A stretch of 64,000 nucleotides of DNA from JAYREN01 sp963663375 (GCA_963663375.1 OY760195.1:3162001-3226000); one strand, 5' to 3'. Numbered from the stretch's first letter, positions 43,038 to 52,948 are shown. Numbers and translations are program-made. Notes: a model not told the origin generated them from the letters alone.

Positions 43038-43520
43038 ATGAACCCAACCCTTTTGGCCGGTCTGGTGCTGGGTCTGCTGGTGGCGACGTGGACCTTCGTC
43101 ATGGGGTTCACCGGCTGGTACCGCGATCCTTCCCTGCTTCTCCTCTTCTGGCTCGTGATTCCCCTCCAGATCGGGGTGCTCCTGTGGGGGCTGCGCAAGA
43201 CTGCACCTCAGGCGGGATACGGTCGCCAGGTGATCAACGGCCTAAGCATTTCCGTCATTGCCTCCGTGATCATCTTCGGCTCCAGCCTGTGCTTCACGAC
43301 GCTGGTCTTTCCCCACTACTTCCAGGAGCTGGAGGTCCTCGGGCGCCTGAAGATGGCCCAGGCGGGCCTCAGCCCTGACCGCATCGATGAACTGGTCCGC
43401 CTCCAAGCCCCCTGGCAGAAGCCTCTTCCCACGGCCTTTTCCGGCGTATTCGGCACTTGGGTTACGGGACTGGTGACTTCCCTCCTCGCGGCCATCTGGT
43501 TGAGGCGGAAGGAACGATGA
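43038..43520 (+). CDS. DUF4199-family membrane protein
   Basis: A 160-residue protein with four membrane helices at about 4-22, 32-50, 68-92 and 135-155. The pattern (short TM pairs and a periplasmic LKMAQAGLSPDRIDELVR segment) fits the DUF4199 family of unknown function. Start 43038 has GGAGG five bases upstream. The stop overlaps the start of tag (ATGA), so both are translated as a pair. Confidence 0.72.
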   Translation: MNPTLLAGLVLGLLVATWTFVMGFTGWYRDPSLLLLFWLVIPLQIGVLLWGLRKTAPQAGYGRQVINGLSISVIASVIIFGSSLCFTTLVFPHYFQELEVLGRLKMAQAGLSPDRIDELVRLQAPWQKPLPTAFSGVFGTWVTGLVTSLLAAIWLRRKER

Positions 43521-44050
43521 CACCCTACTGCCAGTTTGTCGCCGATCATCCCGAGCAGATTCTCCACCGCGTCTATCACGACACCCAGTACGGCTTTCCT
43601 CTGGTTGAAGACGCCGAACTCTTCGGGCGCCTGGTCCTGGAGATCAATCAGGCCGGGCTCTCTTGGACCACCATCCTGAAGAAGCAGGAGGCCTTTCGTC
43701 GGGCCTACGATGGCTTCGATATCCCCACCATCGCGGCCTACGGCGAGGCCGAGCGCGCTCGGCTCATGGGCGACGCCGGTATCATTCGCAACCGCCTGAA
43801 GATCAACGCCGCCATCGAGAATGCCCGCCGCATCCTGGTTCTGAACGCCGAGTTCGGCAGCTTCAAGGGCTGGCTCGACGCCCACCACCCCAGCGATCTG
43901 GACACCTGGACCAAGCGCTTCAAGAAGACCTTCGTGTTCACCGGCGGCGAGATCGTGAAGGAATTCCTGATGAGCACCGGCTACCTGCCAGGCGCCCACG
44001 ACGAAGACTGCCCGGTATTCTCCAGAATCCAGAAATCCGGCCCCCCTTGA
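43517..44050 (+). CDS. tag: DNA-3-methyladenine glycosylase I
   Basis: A 177-residue base-excision enzyme that removes 3-methyladenine. The helix-hairpin-helix family features are clear: YHDTQYGFPLVEDAELF, LEINQAGLSWTTILKKQEAFR and DAGIIRNRLKINAAIENA. The classic zinc ligands of E. coli Tag are partly missing at the N-terminus (one C at residue 5 and H), and the C-terminal part ends DEDCPVF. Overlaps the DUF4199 gene by 4 bases. Confidence 0.92.
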   Translation: MTPYCQFVADHPEQILHRVYHDTQYGFPLVEDAELFGRLVLEINQAGLSWTTILKKQEAFRRAYDGFDIPTIAAYGEAERARLMGDAGIIRNRLKINAAIENARRILVLNAEFGSFKGWLDAHHPSDLDTWTKRFKKTFVFTGGEIVKEFLMSTGYLPGAHDEDCPVFSRIQKSGPP

Positions 44051-44129
44051 ATGGCGTGATGCCCGAAACCGGGTGTGTCTCGAGACTCTTGATCTTAATT
44101 ACCGGTAATCAGTCTCGGTGCCCTGGGCG

Positions 44130-44921
44130 TCACTCCCCGGAATGCTTGGCCATCCAGACTCGCAGAACCTCGTTGAAGGCCTCGGCGCACTCGAAGGCGA
44201 CGAGGTGGCCCGCAGCCGGGATGAGGTTCAGCTGAGCGTTGGGAATGGCCTTGGCCAGAGCCTCGGATTCGCTGGGCGGAATGATCGTGTCGTCGGCACC
44301 GGTTACCACGAGGGTCGGAACGCGAATCTGCCCAAGGCAGGCGCCCATATCGGGCCTTTCGGCCATTCCCAGCAGGGCGCCGACCACGCCCTTCGGACCG
44401 GAGGGCAGCATGAAGCCCCGAACCGCCGCCGCCATGCCAGGATCGTGATTCTGGGCGGAGAGCATTTTGGGGGCCATGGCCTCCACCACGATCGCAGTAC
44501 CTTCCTTCTTCACCTTCTCCGCCAGGTCGCGGCGCGCGGCGGCACCCTCGGCGGTATCCGCTCCAGACCGCGTGCCCACCAGCACCAGCCCCTGGAGCGC
44601 CTGCGGGTAGGCCTTTGCGAAGGCCAGGGCCACGTAGCCACCCATGGAGTGGCCGACAAGGGTTACCGGGCCCAGTTCCAGATGCTGCATCAACGCGAAG
44701 AGATCCTCGGCGTAGCGGCTCATGGAAACCGGGGCATCGGTGGCTTCGGTTCCCCCAAGCCCACGCAGGTCTGGCGCGATGATGCGGTGCTTCGCTTTGA
44801 AAGCCCCCACCTGTCTTGACCAAGTCCCGCGATTCAGCGGAAATCCATGAACAAAGAAGAGCGCGGGGCCCTTTCCTTCGTCGGTGTAGGCGACTTTGAT
44901 GCCGTTCAATGTTGCGCGCAT
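44130..44921 (-). CDS. Alpha/beta hydrolase
   Basis: A 263-residue serine hydrolase. The oxyanion segment FVHGFPLNRGTW, nucleophile Ser in GHSMGG, acid D in VVTGADDTIIP and His in AAGHLVAFE complete the triad. The substrate cannot be told; relatives include esterases and haloperoxidase-type enzymes. It starts 16 bases after the stop of the encapsulated-ferritin gene and is probably the last gene of that operon. Convergent with tag; a perfect palindrome ATTACCGGTAAT (44098-44109) lies between them. Confidence 0.88.
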   Translation of the reverse strand: MRATLNGIKVAYTDEGKGPALFFVHGFPLNRGTWSRQVGAFKAKHRIIAPDLRGLGGTEATDAPVSMSRYAEDLFALMQHLELGPVTLVGHSMGGYVALAFAKAYPQALQGLVLVGTRSGADTAEGAAARRDLAEKVKKEGTAIVVEAMAPKMLSAQNHDPGMAAAVRGFMLPSGPKGVVGALLGMAERPDMGACLGQIRVPTLVVTGADDTIIPPSESEALAKAIPNAQLNLIPAAGHLVAFECAEAFNEVLRVWMAKHSGE

Positions 44922-44937
44922 GGAGCCTCCAGCCCAT

Positions 44938-45288
44938 TCATTCGGAATCGCGGATCAGTGCCGCTCCAATTTGATCGCTGGGGAGGGAACGGGTGGCGCC
45001 CACTCCTTTCGCCAAGGCGACCAGGTCGCCGGGCACGAAGATGAACTTCTCCGCCTGCGTGTCCAACTCCGGCAGGGTGCGCCGCACCCACTCGAGGAGC
45101 ATCACGGCGTGTTCCATCTCATCGTTGCGGTTGTGGAGCAGGATGGCCTTGAGGGACTCGTCCGCCGTCAGGTCGGCCCGCTGGTGGTAGTAGTCGATGG
45201 CTTCCAGTTCCTCCTGCAGGCTGGCGAGGGCCCGGTGAAGGTCTTGCGCCTCGATGGAAAGGCCCGGTTCAAGAACTCCGCTGCTCAT
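44938..45288 (-). CDS. Encapsulated ferritin-like protein (EncFtn type)
   Basis: A 116-residue two-helix ferroxidase. The paired motif ELEAIDYYHQRAD and LLHNRNDEMEHAVMLLEW gives the Glu/His iron ligands at the dimer interface, as in the encapsulin-loaded ferritins. Such proteins oxidise Fe(II) and deliver it into an encapsulin shell. No shell gene is in the window, and the C-terminal tail (VPGDLVALAKGVG) does not end in a clear encapsulin-targeting peptide. GAGGAG is well placed; the start overlaps the sod remnant stop (ATGA). Confidence 0.85.
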   Translation of the reverse strand: MSSGVLEPGLSIEAQDLHRALASLQEELEAIDYYHQRADLTADESLKAILLHNRNDEMEHAVMLLEWVRRTLPELDTQAEKFIFVPGDLVALAKGVGATRSLPSDQIGAALIRDSE

Positions 45289-45473
45289 GGGTTTCTCCTC
45301 ATGCGCTCGCCGTCCTTCACAGCACCAAATCGCCTGGAGCCGTCACTCCACTTGATGTTGTCCATGAAGGCATAGCCCTGATAGAGAGTGAAGTGAAGGT
45401 CGAGCTGACTATCGCTGAACCCCTTCAAGGCTCCGCCCTTCAGGTGGTCGTATTTCATCGCCTCGTACGTCAT
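45285..45473 (-). pseudogene. Truncated Fe/Mn superoxide dismutase-like N-terminus
   Basis: A 62-residue frame. Residues 1-33 match the N-terminal helix of a divergent superoxide dismutase-like group (KYDHLKGGALKGFSD-QLDLHFTLYQGY). After LYQGY the sequence becomes unrelated (MDNIKWSDGSRRFG) and stops. All metal ligands after the first His are missing and the rest of the gene is absent, since the ferritin gene follows at once. GGGAGG lies well before the ATG, so the remnant may still be translated as a leader coupled to the ferritin gene. Confidence 0.6.
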
Positions 45474-45927
45474 TGAATCCCTCCCGTGATGCCCATGATT
45501 GAGGCAAAACGACAGCCTCGTCTGGAGGGGTGGAGCAATATCCGATCCAATACATAAAATTAATTAAATTAGTGACATAGAACATGGTCGCGCTATTCGC
45601 CGGATCCGTTTTCGACCAAAATGATCCCCCTAATCCCTCAGTTTGAAACTTTCGGGCCTCGTTCCGGGTCGGCCACGTGGTCTTTCGACTAGCCCTATCG
45701 ACGCGAATGGACGCAGTCTTCAGATTGATCGGAAAGTCCAATTCGGGTTCCTGATCATCAAACATTCTCAGCCAGGAGAAGAACCTGATGGGCATGGGTG
45801 GCGGCGATGGCGTTGCGGCGCTCTATGGCATCGTCATCGCCCATGGCCAGCCTCCCTTCGCGGGAGTGATCATTCATGGTAGCCCGCCGATGCCGGAATC
45901 CCGCCGTCTCCGTGGGGGCCTCGGCCT
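45474..45927. other. Gene-poor 450-base region with an AT-rich patch
   Basis: No confident gene. 45540-45600 is AT-rich (TTAATTAATTTTATG on the minus strand), unlike the rest of the window, and lies just upstream of the sod'-ferritin genes, so it may hold their promoter or an iron-responsive site. A 28-codon minus-strand frame (45758-45844) has GGGAGG six bases before its ATG but no family. Confidence 0.5.
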
Positions 45928-45980
45928 TGGTATATTTGAGGAGTCGGAAAGGCCGCGCCGGGGCGGCCCTTCTGTTTTTA
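45928..45980 (+). promoter_or_regulatory. Extended -10 promoter and leader hairpin of purL
   Basis: TGG-TATATT (45928-45936) fits an extended -10 element; no good -35 is seen. A hairpin GGCCGC/GCGGCC (45951-45968) follows at once and then CTTCTGTTTTTA, which looks like a terminator only 10 bases before the purL start. No plus-strand gene ends here, so it may be an attenuator or a 5' protective stem. No purine riboswitch core is visible. Confidence 0.4.
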
Positions 45981-45990
45981 GGATTTTCCC

Positions 45991-48900
45991 ATGTCTTTGA
46001 TCCGCCGCCTGTTCGTCGAGAAGAAGCCTGCCTTCGCCGTGGAGGCGCGCCATCTGCTGCACGATCTGCGGGAGAACCTGGGGCTGGGGGCCCTTGAATC
46101 CGTCCGTCTCGTGATCCGGTACGACGTGGAAGGCCTTGCCGATGAAGCCTTCGAGGCCGCCCGGTGGACGGTGTTTGCCGAGCCGCCCGTGGACGAAGTG
46201 TTCGAGGAGAACTTGCCCCTGGGCGCGAAGGAAGCCGCCTTCGCCCTGGAATACCTGCCGGGGCAGTACGACCAGCGCGCCGATAGCGCCGCTCAGTGTC
46301 TCCAGCTCCTGAGCCACGGCACCCGACCCACCGTCGCCTGCGGGCGGGTTTATGTTCTGGGGGGCGCCCTCTCCGCCGAGGATGTTGCCCGGGCCAAAGC
46401 CTACCTGGTGAACCCCGTGGATAGCCGCGAGGCCCGTGCGGCCAAGCCCGCCACCCTGAACCCCGTGCTGCCTGCGCCCCAGGATGTGCCGGTGCTTGAG
46501 GGCTTCACCATGGCGGATGAGGCGGGGCTCCTGCGGATCCAGGGCGAGCATGGCATGGCCATGACCCTCGCGGATCTGAGGCATACCCAGGTCTACTTCC
46601 GGGATGTGGAACGCCGCAATCCCACCGAGACCGAGCTGCGGATGCTGGACACGTACTGGTCCGACCACTGCCGCCACACCACCTTCCTCACGGAACTGAC
46701 GGATGTGACCGTGGAGGCCAGTCCCTTCACCGTGACCACTCAGGCCACCTACGGCGAATACCAGCGTCTGCGCGCCGAGGTCTTTGGACAGCGCCTGTCC
46801 GAAAAGCCTGAGTGCCTGATGGACATCGCGTTGCTGCCCGCGCGCCACTTCCGCAGGATCGGCAAGCTGGACGACCAGGAGGTCACCAGCGAGATCAACG
46901 CATGTTCCTTGGTGGTCGACATCGACAACACAGCGGCGCCGACTGGTACCGAGCAGTGGCTCTTCATGTTCAAGAACGAGACCCACAACCATCCCACGGA
47001 GATCGAGCCCTTCGGCGGCGCCGCGACCTGCCTGGGCGGCGCCATCCGCGATCCCTTGAGCGGACGGGCCTACGTCTACCAGTCCATGCGCGTGACGGGT
47101 GCGGGCGATCCCACCGTGCCCGTGAGCGAGACCATCTCGGGCAAGCTGCCCCAGCGCAAGATCACCACCGAAGCCGCCAATGGCTTCTCCAGCTACGGCA
47201 ACCAGATCGGCCTGACCACGGGCCAAGTGGTGGAGATCTACGATCCGGGCTTTGTCGCCAAGCGCATGGAGATCGGCGCCGTGGTGGGCGCCGTGCCCCG
47301 GGCCCAGGTGCGCCGCGAGGAGCCCATTCCCGGGGACGTCATCATCCTGGTGGGTGGCCGCACGGGCCGGGATGGCGTGGGGGGCGCCACCGGCTCCTCC
47401 AAGAGCCATACCGAGGACAGCATCGAGACCTGCGGTGCCGAGGTGCAGAAGGGTGACGCCCCCATGGAGCGCAAGCTCCAGCGCCTCTTCCGCAAGGCGG
47501 AGTTCTCTCGCCTCGTGAAGAAGTGCAACGACTTCGGTGCGGGCGGTGTGTCGGTCGCTATCGGCGAACTGGCGGATGGCCTGGAAATCAACCTGGACGT
47601 GGTGCCCAAGAAGTACGAGGGCCTGAATGGCACCGAACTGGCCATCGCCGAGAGCCAGGAGCGCATGGCCGTGGTGGTGGAACCCAAGGACGCCGTCGAA
47701 CTCATCCGCCAGGCCAACGTCGAAAACCTCGAAGCGGTGCTCGTGGCCAAAGTCACGGCCGAGCCACGCCTGCGCATGACCTGGCGGGGCAAGACCATCG
47801 TGGATCTCAGTCGCGCCTTCATCGACACCAACGGCGCCGCCCAGTTTGCCAAGGCCAAGGTCACGGCCCCGGACCCTGAGGCCAATCCGCTGAAGGCGCC
47901 CGCCGTGGCCGAGAGCGAGATCGCTACGCGCTGGCTGGCCCAGCTCGCGGACCTCAACACCTGCTCCCAGCGGGGCCTCACGGAGAAGTTCGACTGCACC
48001 ATCGGCGCGGGCACCATCCTGTTGCCCTACGGTGGCCGCACCCGCCGCACGCCCTCGGAGGCCATGGTGGCCAAGTTCCCGGTGCAGGGCGGCGACACCA
48101 AGTCCGCCAGCGCCATGAGCCACGGCTTCTTTCCGGCCATTTCCCGGTGGTCACCCTTCCACGGCGCCGTGTGGGCCCACGTGCAAGCCGCCGCCAAGCT
48201 CGTGGCCGTGGGCGGCGATCATCACAAGCTTCGGTTCACCCTCCAGGAATACTTCGGCAAGCCCATGCAGGATGCCGTCCGCTGGGGCCAGCCCCTGGCG
48301 GCATTGCTGGGGGCGCTGCACGCCGAACTCGCCATGGGCACCCCCGCCATTGGCGGCAAGGACAGCATGAGTGGCACCTTCAAGGAGCTCGATGTGCCGC
48401 CCACCCTGGTGGCCTTCGCGGTGGATGTGGTGCAGGCGGATCAGGTCATTTCTCCCGAGTTCAAGGCCTTCAAGCACTCCGTGGTGCTGGTGGAACTGCC
48501 CCGCACCGCCGAGGAACTGCCGGATTGGGCGGCCCTGGAGGCCACCTATTCCCGCATCACCCAGCTGGTGCGCGCGGGCCGGGTGAAGGCCGCCAAGGTG
48601 GTGGGCATGGATGGTCTCTGTGCCGCGCTTAGCCTGATGGCCTTCGGCAACGAAGTGGGCCTCGCCCTCACCCGCAAGGAGGCGCCCTTCTGGTTTACCC
48701 CGCGCCCCGGCGCCTTCGTGTTGGAACTGGACAGCGATCCCGCCCACTGCCTGGAGGGGCTCGCCTGGACGCACCTGGGCACGACCCTCGAGGAGATGGC
48801 CATCCATGTGGGCGGCGCCCGCATCGATCTGGACGAGGCCCGCGAGGCCTGGGAAGGCAAGCTGGAGCACGTGTTCCCCACACGGCTGGAGGAGGACGAA

Positions 48901-49767
48901 CCCCTGGTCGCTTTGCCGCCCTTCACGCCCTTCGTGGCCCAGGAACGCCGCAGCGCCGCCATCAAGATGGCGAAACCCCGCGTCGTCATCACGGCCTTCC
49001 CGGGTTCCAACTGCGAGTATGACTTGGAGGGCCGCTTCCGGGAGGCGGGCGCTGAGGTGGAGACGGTTGTCTTCCGCAACCTGGACGCCCCTGCCGTGGA
49101 AGAGAGCCTGGACGCCATGGCCAAGGCCATCGGCCGCAGCCAGATCGTGATGATCCCCGGCGGCTTCAGCGCGGGCGACGAGCCCGAGGGCTCGGGCAAG
49201 TTCATCGCCGCGGCCTACCGCGCCCCCCGGGTGAAGGACGCCGTGCACGAGCTGCTGAAGCAGCGCGATGGCCTCGTCTGCGGCATCTGCAACGGTTTCC
49301 AGGCCCTGATCAAGCTGGGCCTCGTGCCCTACGGCGAGATCCGGGAGCAGCATCCCGAGGATCCGACTCTCACCTTCAATAATCTGCGCTACATGAGCCG
49401 CGTGGCCACCACGGTCGTCACCAGCAATCAGAGCCCATGGTTGAGCCTCCTGCAGCCCGGCGACCAGCACACCGTTGCCATCGCCCACGGCGAGGGCCGC
49501 ATCGTGGGGCCCGACGCGCTGCTGCGACAGCTCCTGTCAAGCGGCCAGGTGGCCACTCAGTACGTGGATGCCCAGGGCCAGCCCACCCTGGACATCGAGT
49601 ACAACCCCAACGGCAGCGCCCTGGCCATCGAAGGCCTCACCAGTCCCGATGGCCGCGTCTTCGGCAAGATGGCCCACCCTGAGCGCTACACCTCGAACTG
49701 CTGGAAGAACGCGCCGGGGGCCAAGGACATGCGGATCTTCGAGGCCGGAGTCGGATACTTCAAGTAG
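45991..49767 (+). CDS. purL: Phosphoribosylformylglycinamidine synthase, single-chain large form
   Basis: A 1258-residue purine-synthesis enzyme that converts FGAR to FGAM using glutamine and ATP. The N-terminal PurS-like part (1-90) is followed by the synthase domains (YWSDHCRHTTF, FKNETHNHPTEIEPFGGAATC) and a C-terminal glutamine amidotransferase domain with the Cys nucleophile in GICNGFQAL and AHPERY for the His-Glu pair. Length and these spacings match the clostridial/Bacteroidetes-type single chain. AGGA lies seven bases before ATG. It is convergent with ahcY. Confidence 0.96.
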   Translation: MSLIRRLFVEKKPAFAVEARHLLHDLRENLGLGALESVRLVIRYDVEGLADEAFEAARWTVFAEPPVDEVFEENLPLGAKEAAFALEYLPGQYDQRADSAAQCLQLLSHGTRPTVACGRVYVLGGALSAEDVARAKAYLVNPVDSREARAAKPATLNPVLPAPQDVPVLEGFTMADEAGLLRIQGEHGMAMTLADLRHTQVYFRDVERRNPTETELRMLDTYWSDHCRHTTFLTELTDVTVEASPFTVTTQATYGEYQRLRAEVFGQRLSEKPECLMDIALLPARHFRRIGKLDDQEVTSEINACSLVVDIDNTAAPTGTEQWLFMFKNETHNHPTEIEPFGGAATCLGGAIRDPLSGRAYVYQSMRVTGAGDPTVPVSETISGKLPQRKITTEAANGFSSYGNQIGLTTGQVVEIYDPGFVAKRMEIGAVVGAVPRAQVRREEPIPGDVIILVGGRTGRDGVGGATGSSKSHTEDSIETCGAEVQKGDAPMERKLQRLFRKAEFSRLVKKCNDFGAGGVSVAIGELADGLEINLDVVPKKYEGLNGTELAIAESQERMAVVVEPKDAVELIRQANVENLEAVLVAKVTAEPRLRMTWRGKTIVDLSRAFIDTNGAAQFAKAKVTAPDPEANPLKAPAVAESEIATRWLAQLADLNTCSQRGLTEKFDCTIGAGTILLPYGGRTRRTPSEAMVAKFPVQGGDTKSASAMSHGFFPAISRWSPFHGAVWAHVQAAAKLVAVGGDHHKLRFTLQEYFGKPMQDAVRWGQPLAALLGALHAELAMGTPAIGGKDSMSGTFKELDVPPTLVAFAVDVVQADQVISPEFKAFKHSVVLVELPRTAEELPDWAALEATYSRITQLVRAGRVKAAKVVGMDGLCAALSLMAFGNEVGLALTRKEAPFWFTPRPGAFVLELDSDPAHCLEGLAWTHLGTTLEEMAIHVGGARIDLDEAREAWEGKLEHVFPTRLEEDEPLVALPPFTPFVAQERRSAAIKMAKPRVVITAFPGSNCEYDLEGRFREAGAEVETVVFRNLDAPAVEESLDAMAKAIGRSQIVMIPGGFSAGDEPEGSGKFIAAAYRAPRVKDAVHELLKQRDGLVCGICNGFQALIKLGLVPYGEIREQHPEDPTLTFNNLRYMSRVATTVVTSNQSPWLSLLQPGDQHTVAIAHGEGRIVGPDALLRQLLSSGQVATQYVDAQGQPTLDIEYNPNGSALAIEGLTSPDGRVFGKMAHPERYTSNCWKNAPGAKDMRIFEAGVGYFK

Positions 49768-49779
49768 GTGGAAACACGC

Positions 49780-49811
49780 AAAGAAAAGGCGCCCTCGGGC
49801 GCCTTTTCTTT
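49780..49811. terminator. Bidirectional terminator between purL and ahcY
   Basis: AAAGAAAAGGCGCC-CTCG-GGCGCCTTTTCTTT is a perfect 14-pair stem. A T-rich arm follows in both directions, 13 bases after purL and 15 after ahcY. Confidence 0.95.
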
Positions 49812-49825
49812 GAACGGAACTCGGC

Positions 49826-51229
<1,404 letters not shown>

Positions 51230-51266
51230 GGCGGACTCCTTGGCAGGGGCGGGAGGGAAGGGGCCT

Positions 51267-51396
51267 GCTCACCCGATTCCAAACCCGCTGGGTTTGTCAG
51301 GTGAGCGCCGTTGGATCCAGGGCCGACCCGCGGGTCAGGTTCCGAGCCTGGGACACCCTGAAATGAAAGGCGGGCGTCTCGCAGCGCTCCTCGGAC
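51267..51396 (-). ncRNA. S-adenosylhomocysteine riboswitch with expression platform
   Basis: On the minus strand the SAH-aptamer core is visible: CCGAGGAGCGCTGC (from 51394), GGCTCGGAA (51348-51340) and AACGGCGCTCACC (to 51300). CCGAG pairs with CTCGG and GAGCGC pairs with GCGCTC as the pseudoknot. Just downstream, CAAACCC/GGGTTTG forms a hairpin (51280-51296) and GGTGAGC (51267-51273) is a perfect complement to the aptamer GCTCACC, so it can break the pseudoknot without ligand. Family knowledge: this class activates ahcY-type genes when SAH accumulates. Confidence 0.92.
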
Positions 51397-51482
51397 TGGA
51401 CTTTGATGATAATCGATTCCGGTCTGTGTCAGAGATGGTTCCCGGGCAGTGCTAAATTCGAGCAGCACCATGCGAGGTTTCC

Positions 51483-52220
51483 ATGTCACGCCCCCTTCTC
51501 CTGATTTCCCTGGTCGTTGTCCTGTCCCTCGCCCCTGGGGCCCGGGCCCAGGCGGTGGTCGTTGAAAAGGCACCCGTTGCCCAGGAGGCCCCGAACTTCC
51601 TTCGCGCGACGCCTTTCGAGCTGATGAAACGGTTGCCTCCGCCGCCCGAAGTCGGCTCCTTGGCGGCCCTGGCGGACCTGGAAGCGGTGCTGCAGGTCCA
51701 GGCTTGGCGCACGCCGGAGCAGGTGGCCTGGGCCCAAGTCGTCGACACGTGGAGCGCCCTGGATTTTGCGCCGGTCCTCGGCCCCTGGTTTACCGAGGCC
51801 AACCTCCCGGCCACCGCCGCGCTGGTGAAGGCCGCCACCCGGGATCTTCGCCCCGTGAGCCGGGAGATCAAGAAACACTACGACCGCCCCCGCCCTCCAA
51901 AGGTGGACCCGAGAATACAGCCCGCCGTGCCCGTTCCCACCAGCGGTTCCTATCCCAGCGGCCATACGCTCTACATCTTTGTGGAGGCCGGGGTGCTGGC
52001 GGAGATCCATCCGGAGTGCCGCGAGGCCCTGATGGCCCGCGCCCACCGGGCGGCCTGGGGGCGCATCATCGGCGGGGTTCACTTCCCCACGGACGTGGTG
52101 GGAGGCCGTCTGCTGGCGGCCATGATCGTGGAGGACATGAAGCAGAGCGAGGTCTTCCGCCAGGCCGTGGCAGCCTGCCGCAGAGAGGCCGAGCCCTTCC
52201 TGCTGAAGAAGGCCAGCTGA
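51483..52220 (+). CDS. PAP2-family acid phosphatase (class A type), first copy
   Basis: A 245-residue exported phosphatase with a signal peptide (residues 1-23, APGARAQA). The three PAP2 motifs are present: KHYDRPRPP, YPSGHT and RAAWGRIIGGVHFPTDV, giving the catalytic His pair and phosphate-binding Arg/Lys. The substrate may be a free phosphomonoester, as in class A non-specific acid phosphatases. It is followed by a paralogue after 5 bases. Divergent from ahcY. Confidence 0.92.
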   Translation: MSRPLLLISLVVVLSLAPGARAQAVVVEKAPVAQEAPNFLRATPFELMKRLPPPPEVGSLAALADLEAVLQVQAWRTPEQVAWAQVVDTWSALDFAPVLGPWFTEANLPATAALVKAATRDLRPVSREIKKHYDRPRPPKVDPRIQPAVPVPTSGSYPSGHTLYIFVEAGVLAEIHPECREALMARAHRAAWGRIIGGVHFPTDVVGGRLLAAMIVEDMKQSEVFRQAVAACRREAEPFLLKKAS

Positions 52221-52225
52221 CCGCC

Positions 52226-52948
52226 ATGGGGTTCCGAACCGCCTTCGCGGCCCTCCTGCTCACTGGAGCTGCGGCCTGGTCCCAGGAAGGCCCGGCGCCC
52301 TGGGATCTTCCGACTCCGCCGGGGCACTTCCTGAGGGTGCAGGATCTCGATGTACCCAGCCTCCTGCCAGCGCCTCCGCCGCCGGGCTCTCTCGCTGAGA
52401 TGGCGGACCTGGAGACTCTGGTGCAGATCCAGGCCTGGCGAAGTCCCGAGGCCGAGGCCTGGGCCCGGATCGTGGAGCATGACACCGTCTGGAAGTTCGA
52501 TACCGTGCTGGGGTCGTGGTTCGCGGCGGAACGATTGCCCCGCACCGCGCAGTTCTTCTGGAAGTTGACGGTGGATGTCCACGCCATTTCCGAAGCGGCG
52601 AAGGTGCTCCATGCCCGGCCCCGCCCACCCAAACGAGACGCTCGGCTGAACCCCTGTGTGCCCCTGCCGCCCAATGACTCCTATCCCAGCGGCCACTCGC
52701 TCCAGGCCTTCGTGCGCGCAGGTGTGCTGGCGGAGATCTTTCCCGAGCATCGAGAGGCGCTCTTGGATCGGGCTCACCGATCCGCCTGGGCCCGCATCCT
52801 GGGCGGGGTTCACTACCCCACCGATGACGTGGCGGGAAGGCTCCTGGCCGAGGCCATCCTGCAGCGGCTGAAGACCCAGGATCGCTTCCGCCAAACCGTC
52901 GCCGATTGCCGAGGCGAAGCGGACGGGGTTCAACGAATAGAGAAATAA
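52226..52948 (+). CDS. PAP2-family acid phosphatase, second copy
   Basis: A 240-residue paralogue of the upstream gene: signal peptide (AALLLTGAAAWSQ), LHARPRPPK, YPSGHS and RSAWARILGGVHYPTDD. Both share the unusual middle AxLETLVQIQAWR-type segment, so they arose by tandem duplication and have since diverged. Here the first motif has HARPRP where the first copy has HYDRPRP. The start follows the upstream stop by 5 bases, so one mRNA is likely. Confidence 0.92.
   Translation: MGFRTAFAALLLTGAAAWSQEGPAPWDLPTPPGHFLRVQDLDVPSLLPAPPPPGSLAEMADLETLVQIQAWRSPEAEAWARIVEHDTVWKFDTVLGSWFAAERLPRTAQFFWKLTVDVHAISEAAKVLHARPRPPKRDARLNPCVPLPPNDSYPSGHSLQAFVRAGVLAEIFPEHREALLDRAHRSAWARILGGVHYPTDDVAGRLLAEAILQRLKTQDRFRQTVADCRGEADGVQRIEK

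Noticed and set aside
45409..45795. Minus-strand frame of 128 codons overlapping the sod remnant
   Set aside because: No recognisable family, poor start context, and it overlaps a better-supported frame that has a strong ribosome binding site.
45758..45844. 28-codon minus-strand frame (starts MGDDDAIERR)
   Set aside because: Has a good ribosome binding site but is too short and matches nothing known; not listed as a gene.
45788..46000. Plus-strand 70-codon frame before purL
   Set aside because: Overlaps the purL start and leader hairpin; Gly/Pro/Arg-rich, no motif.
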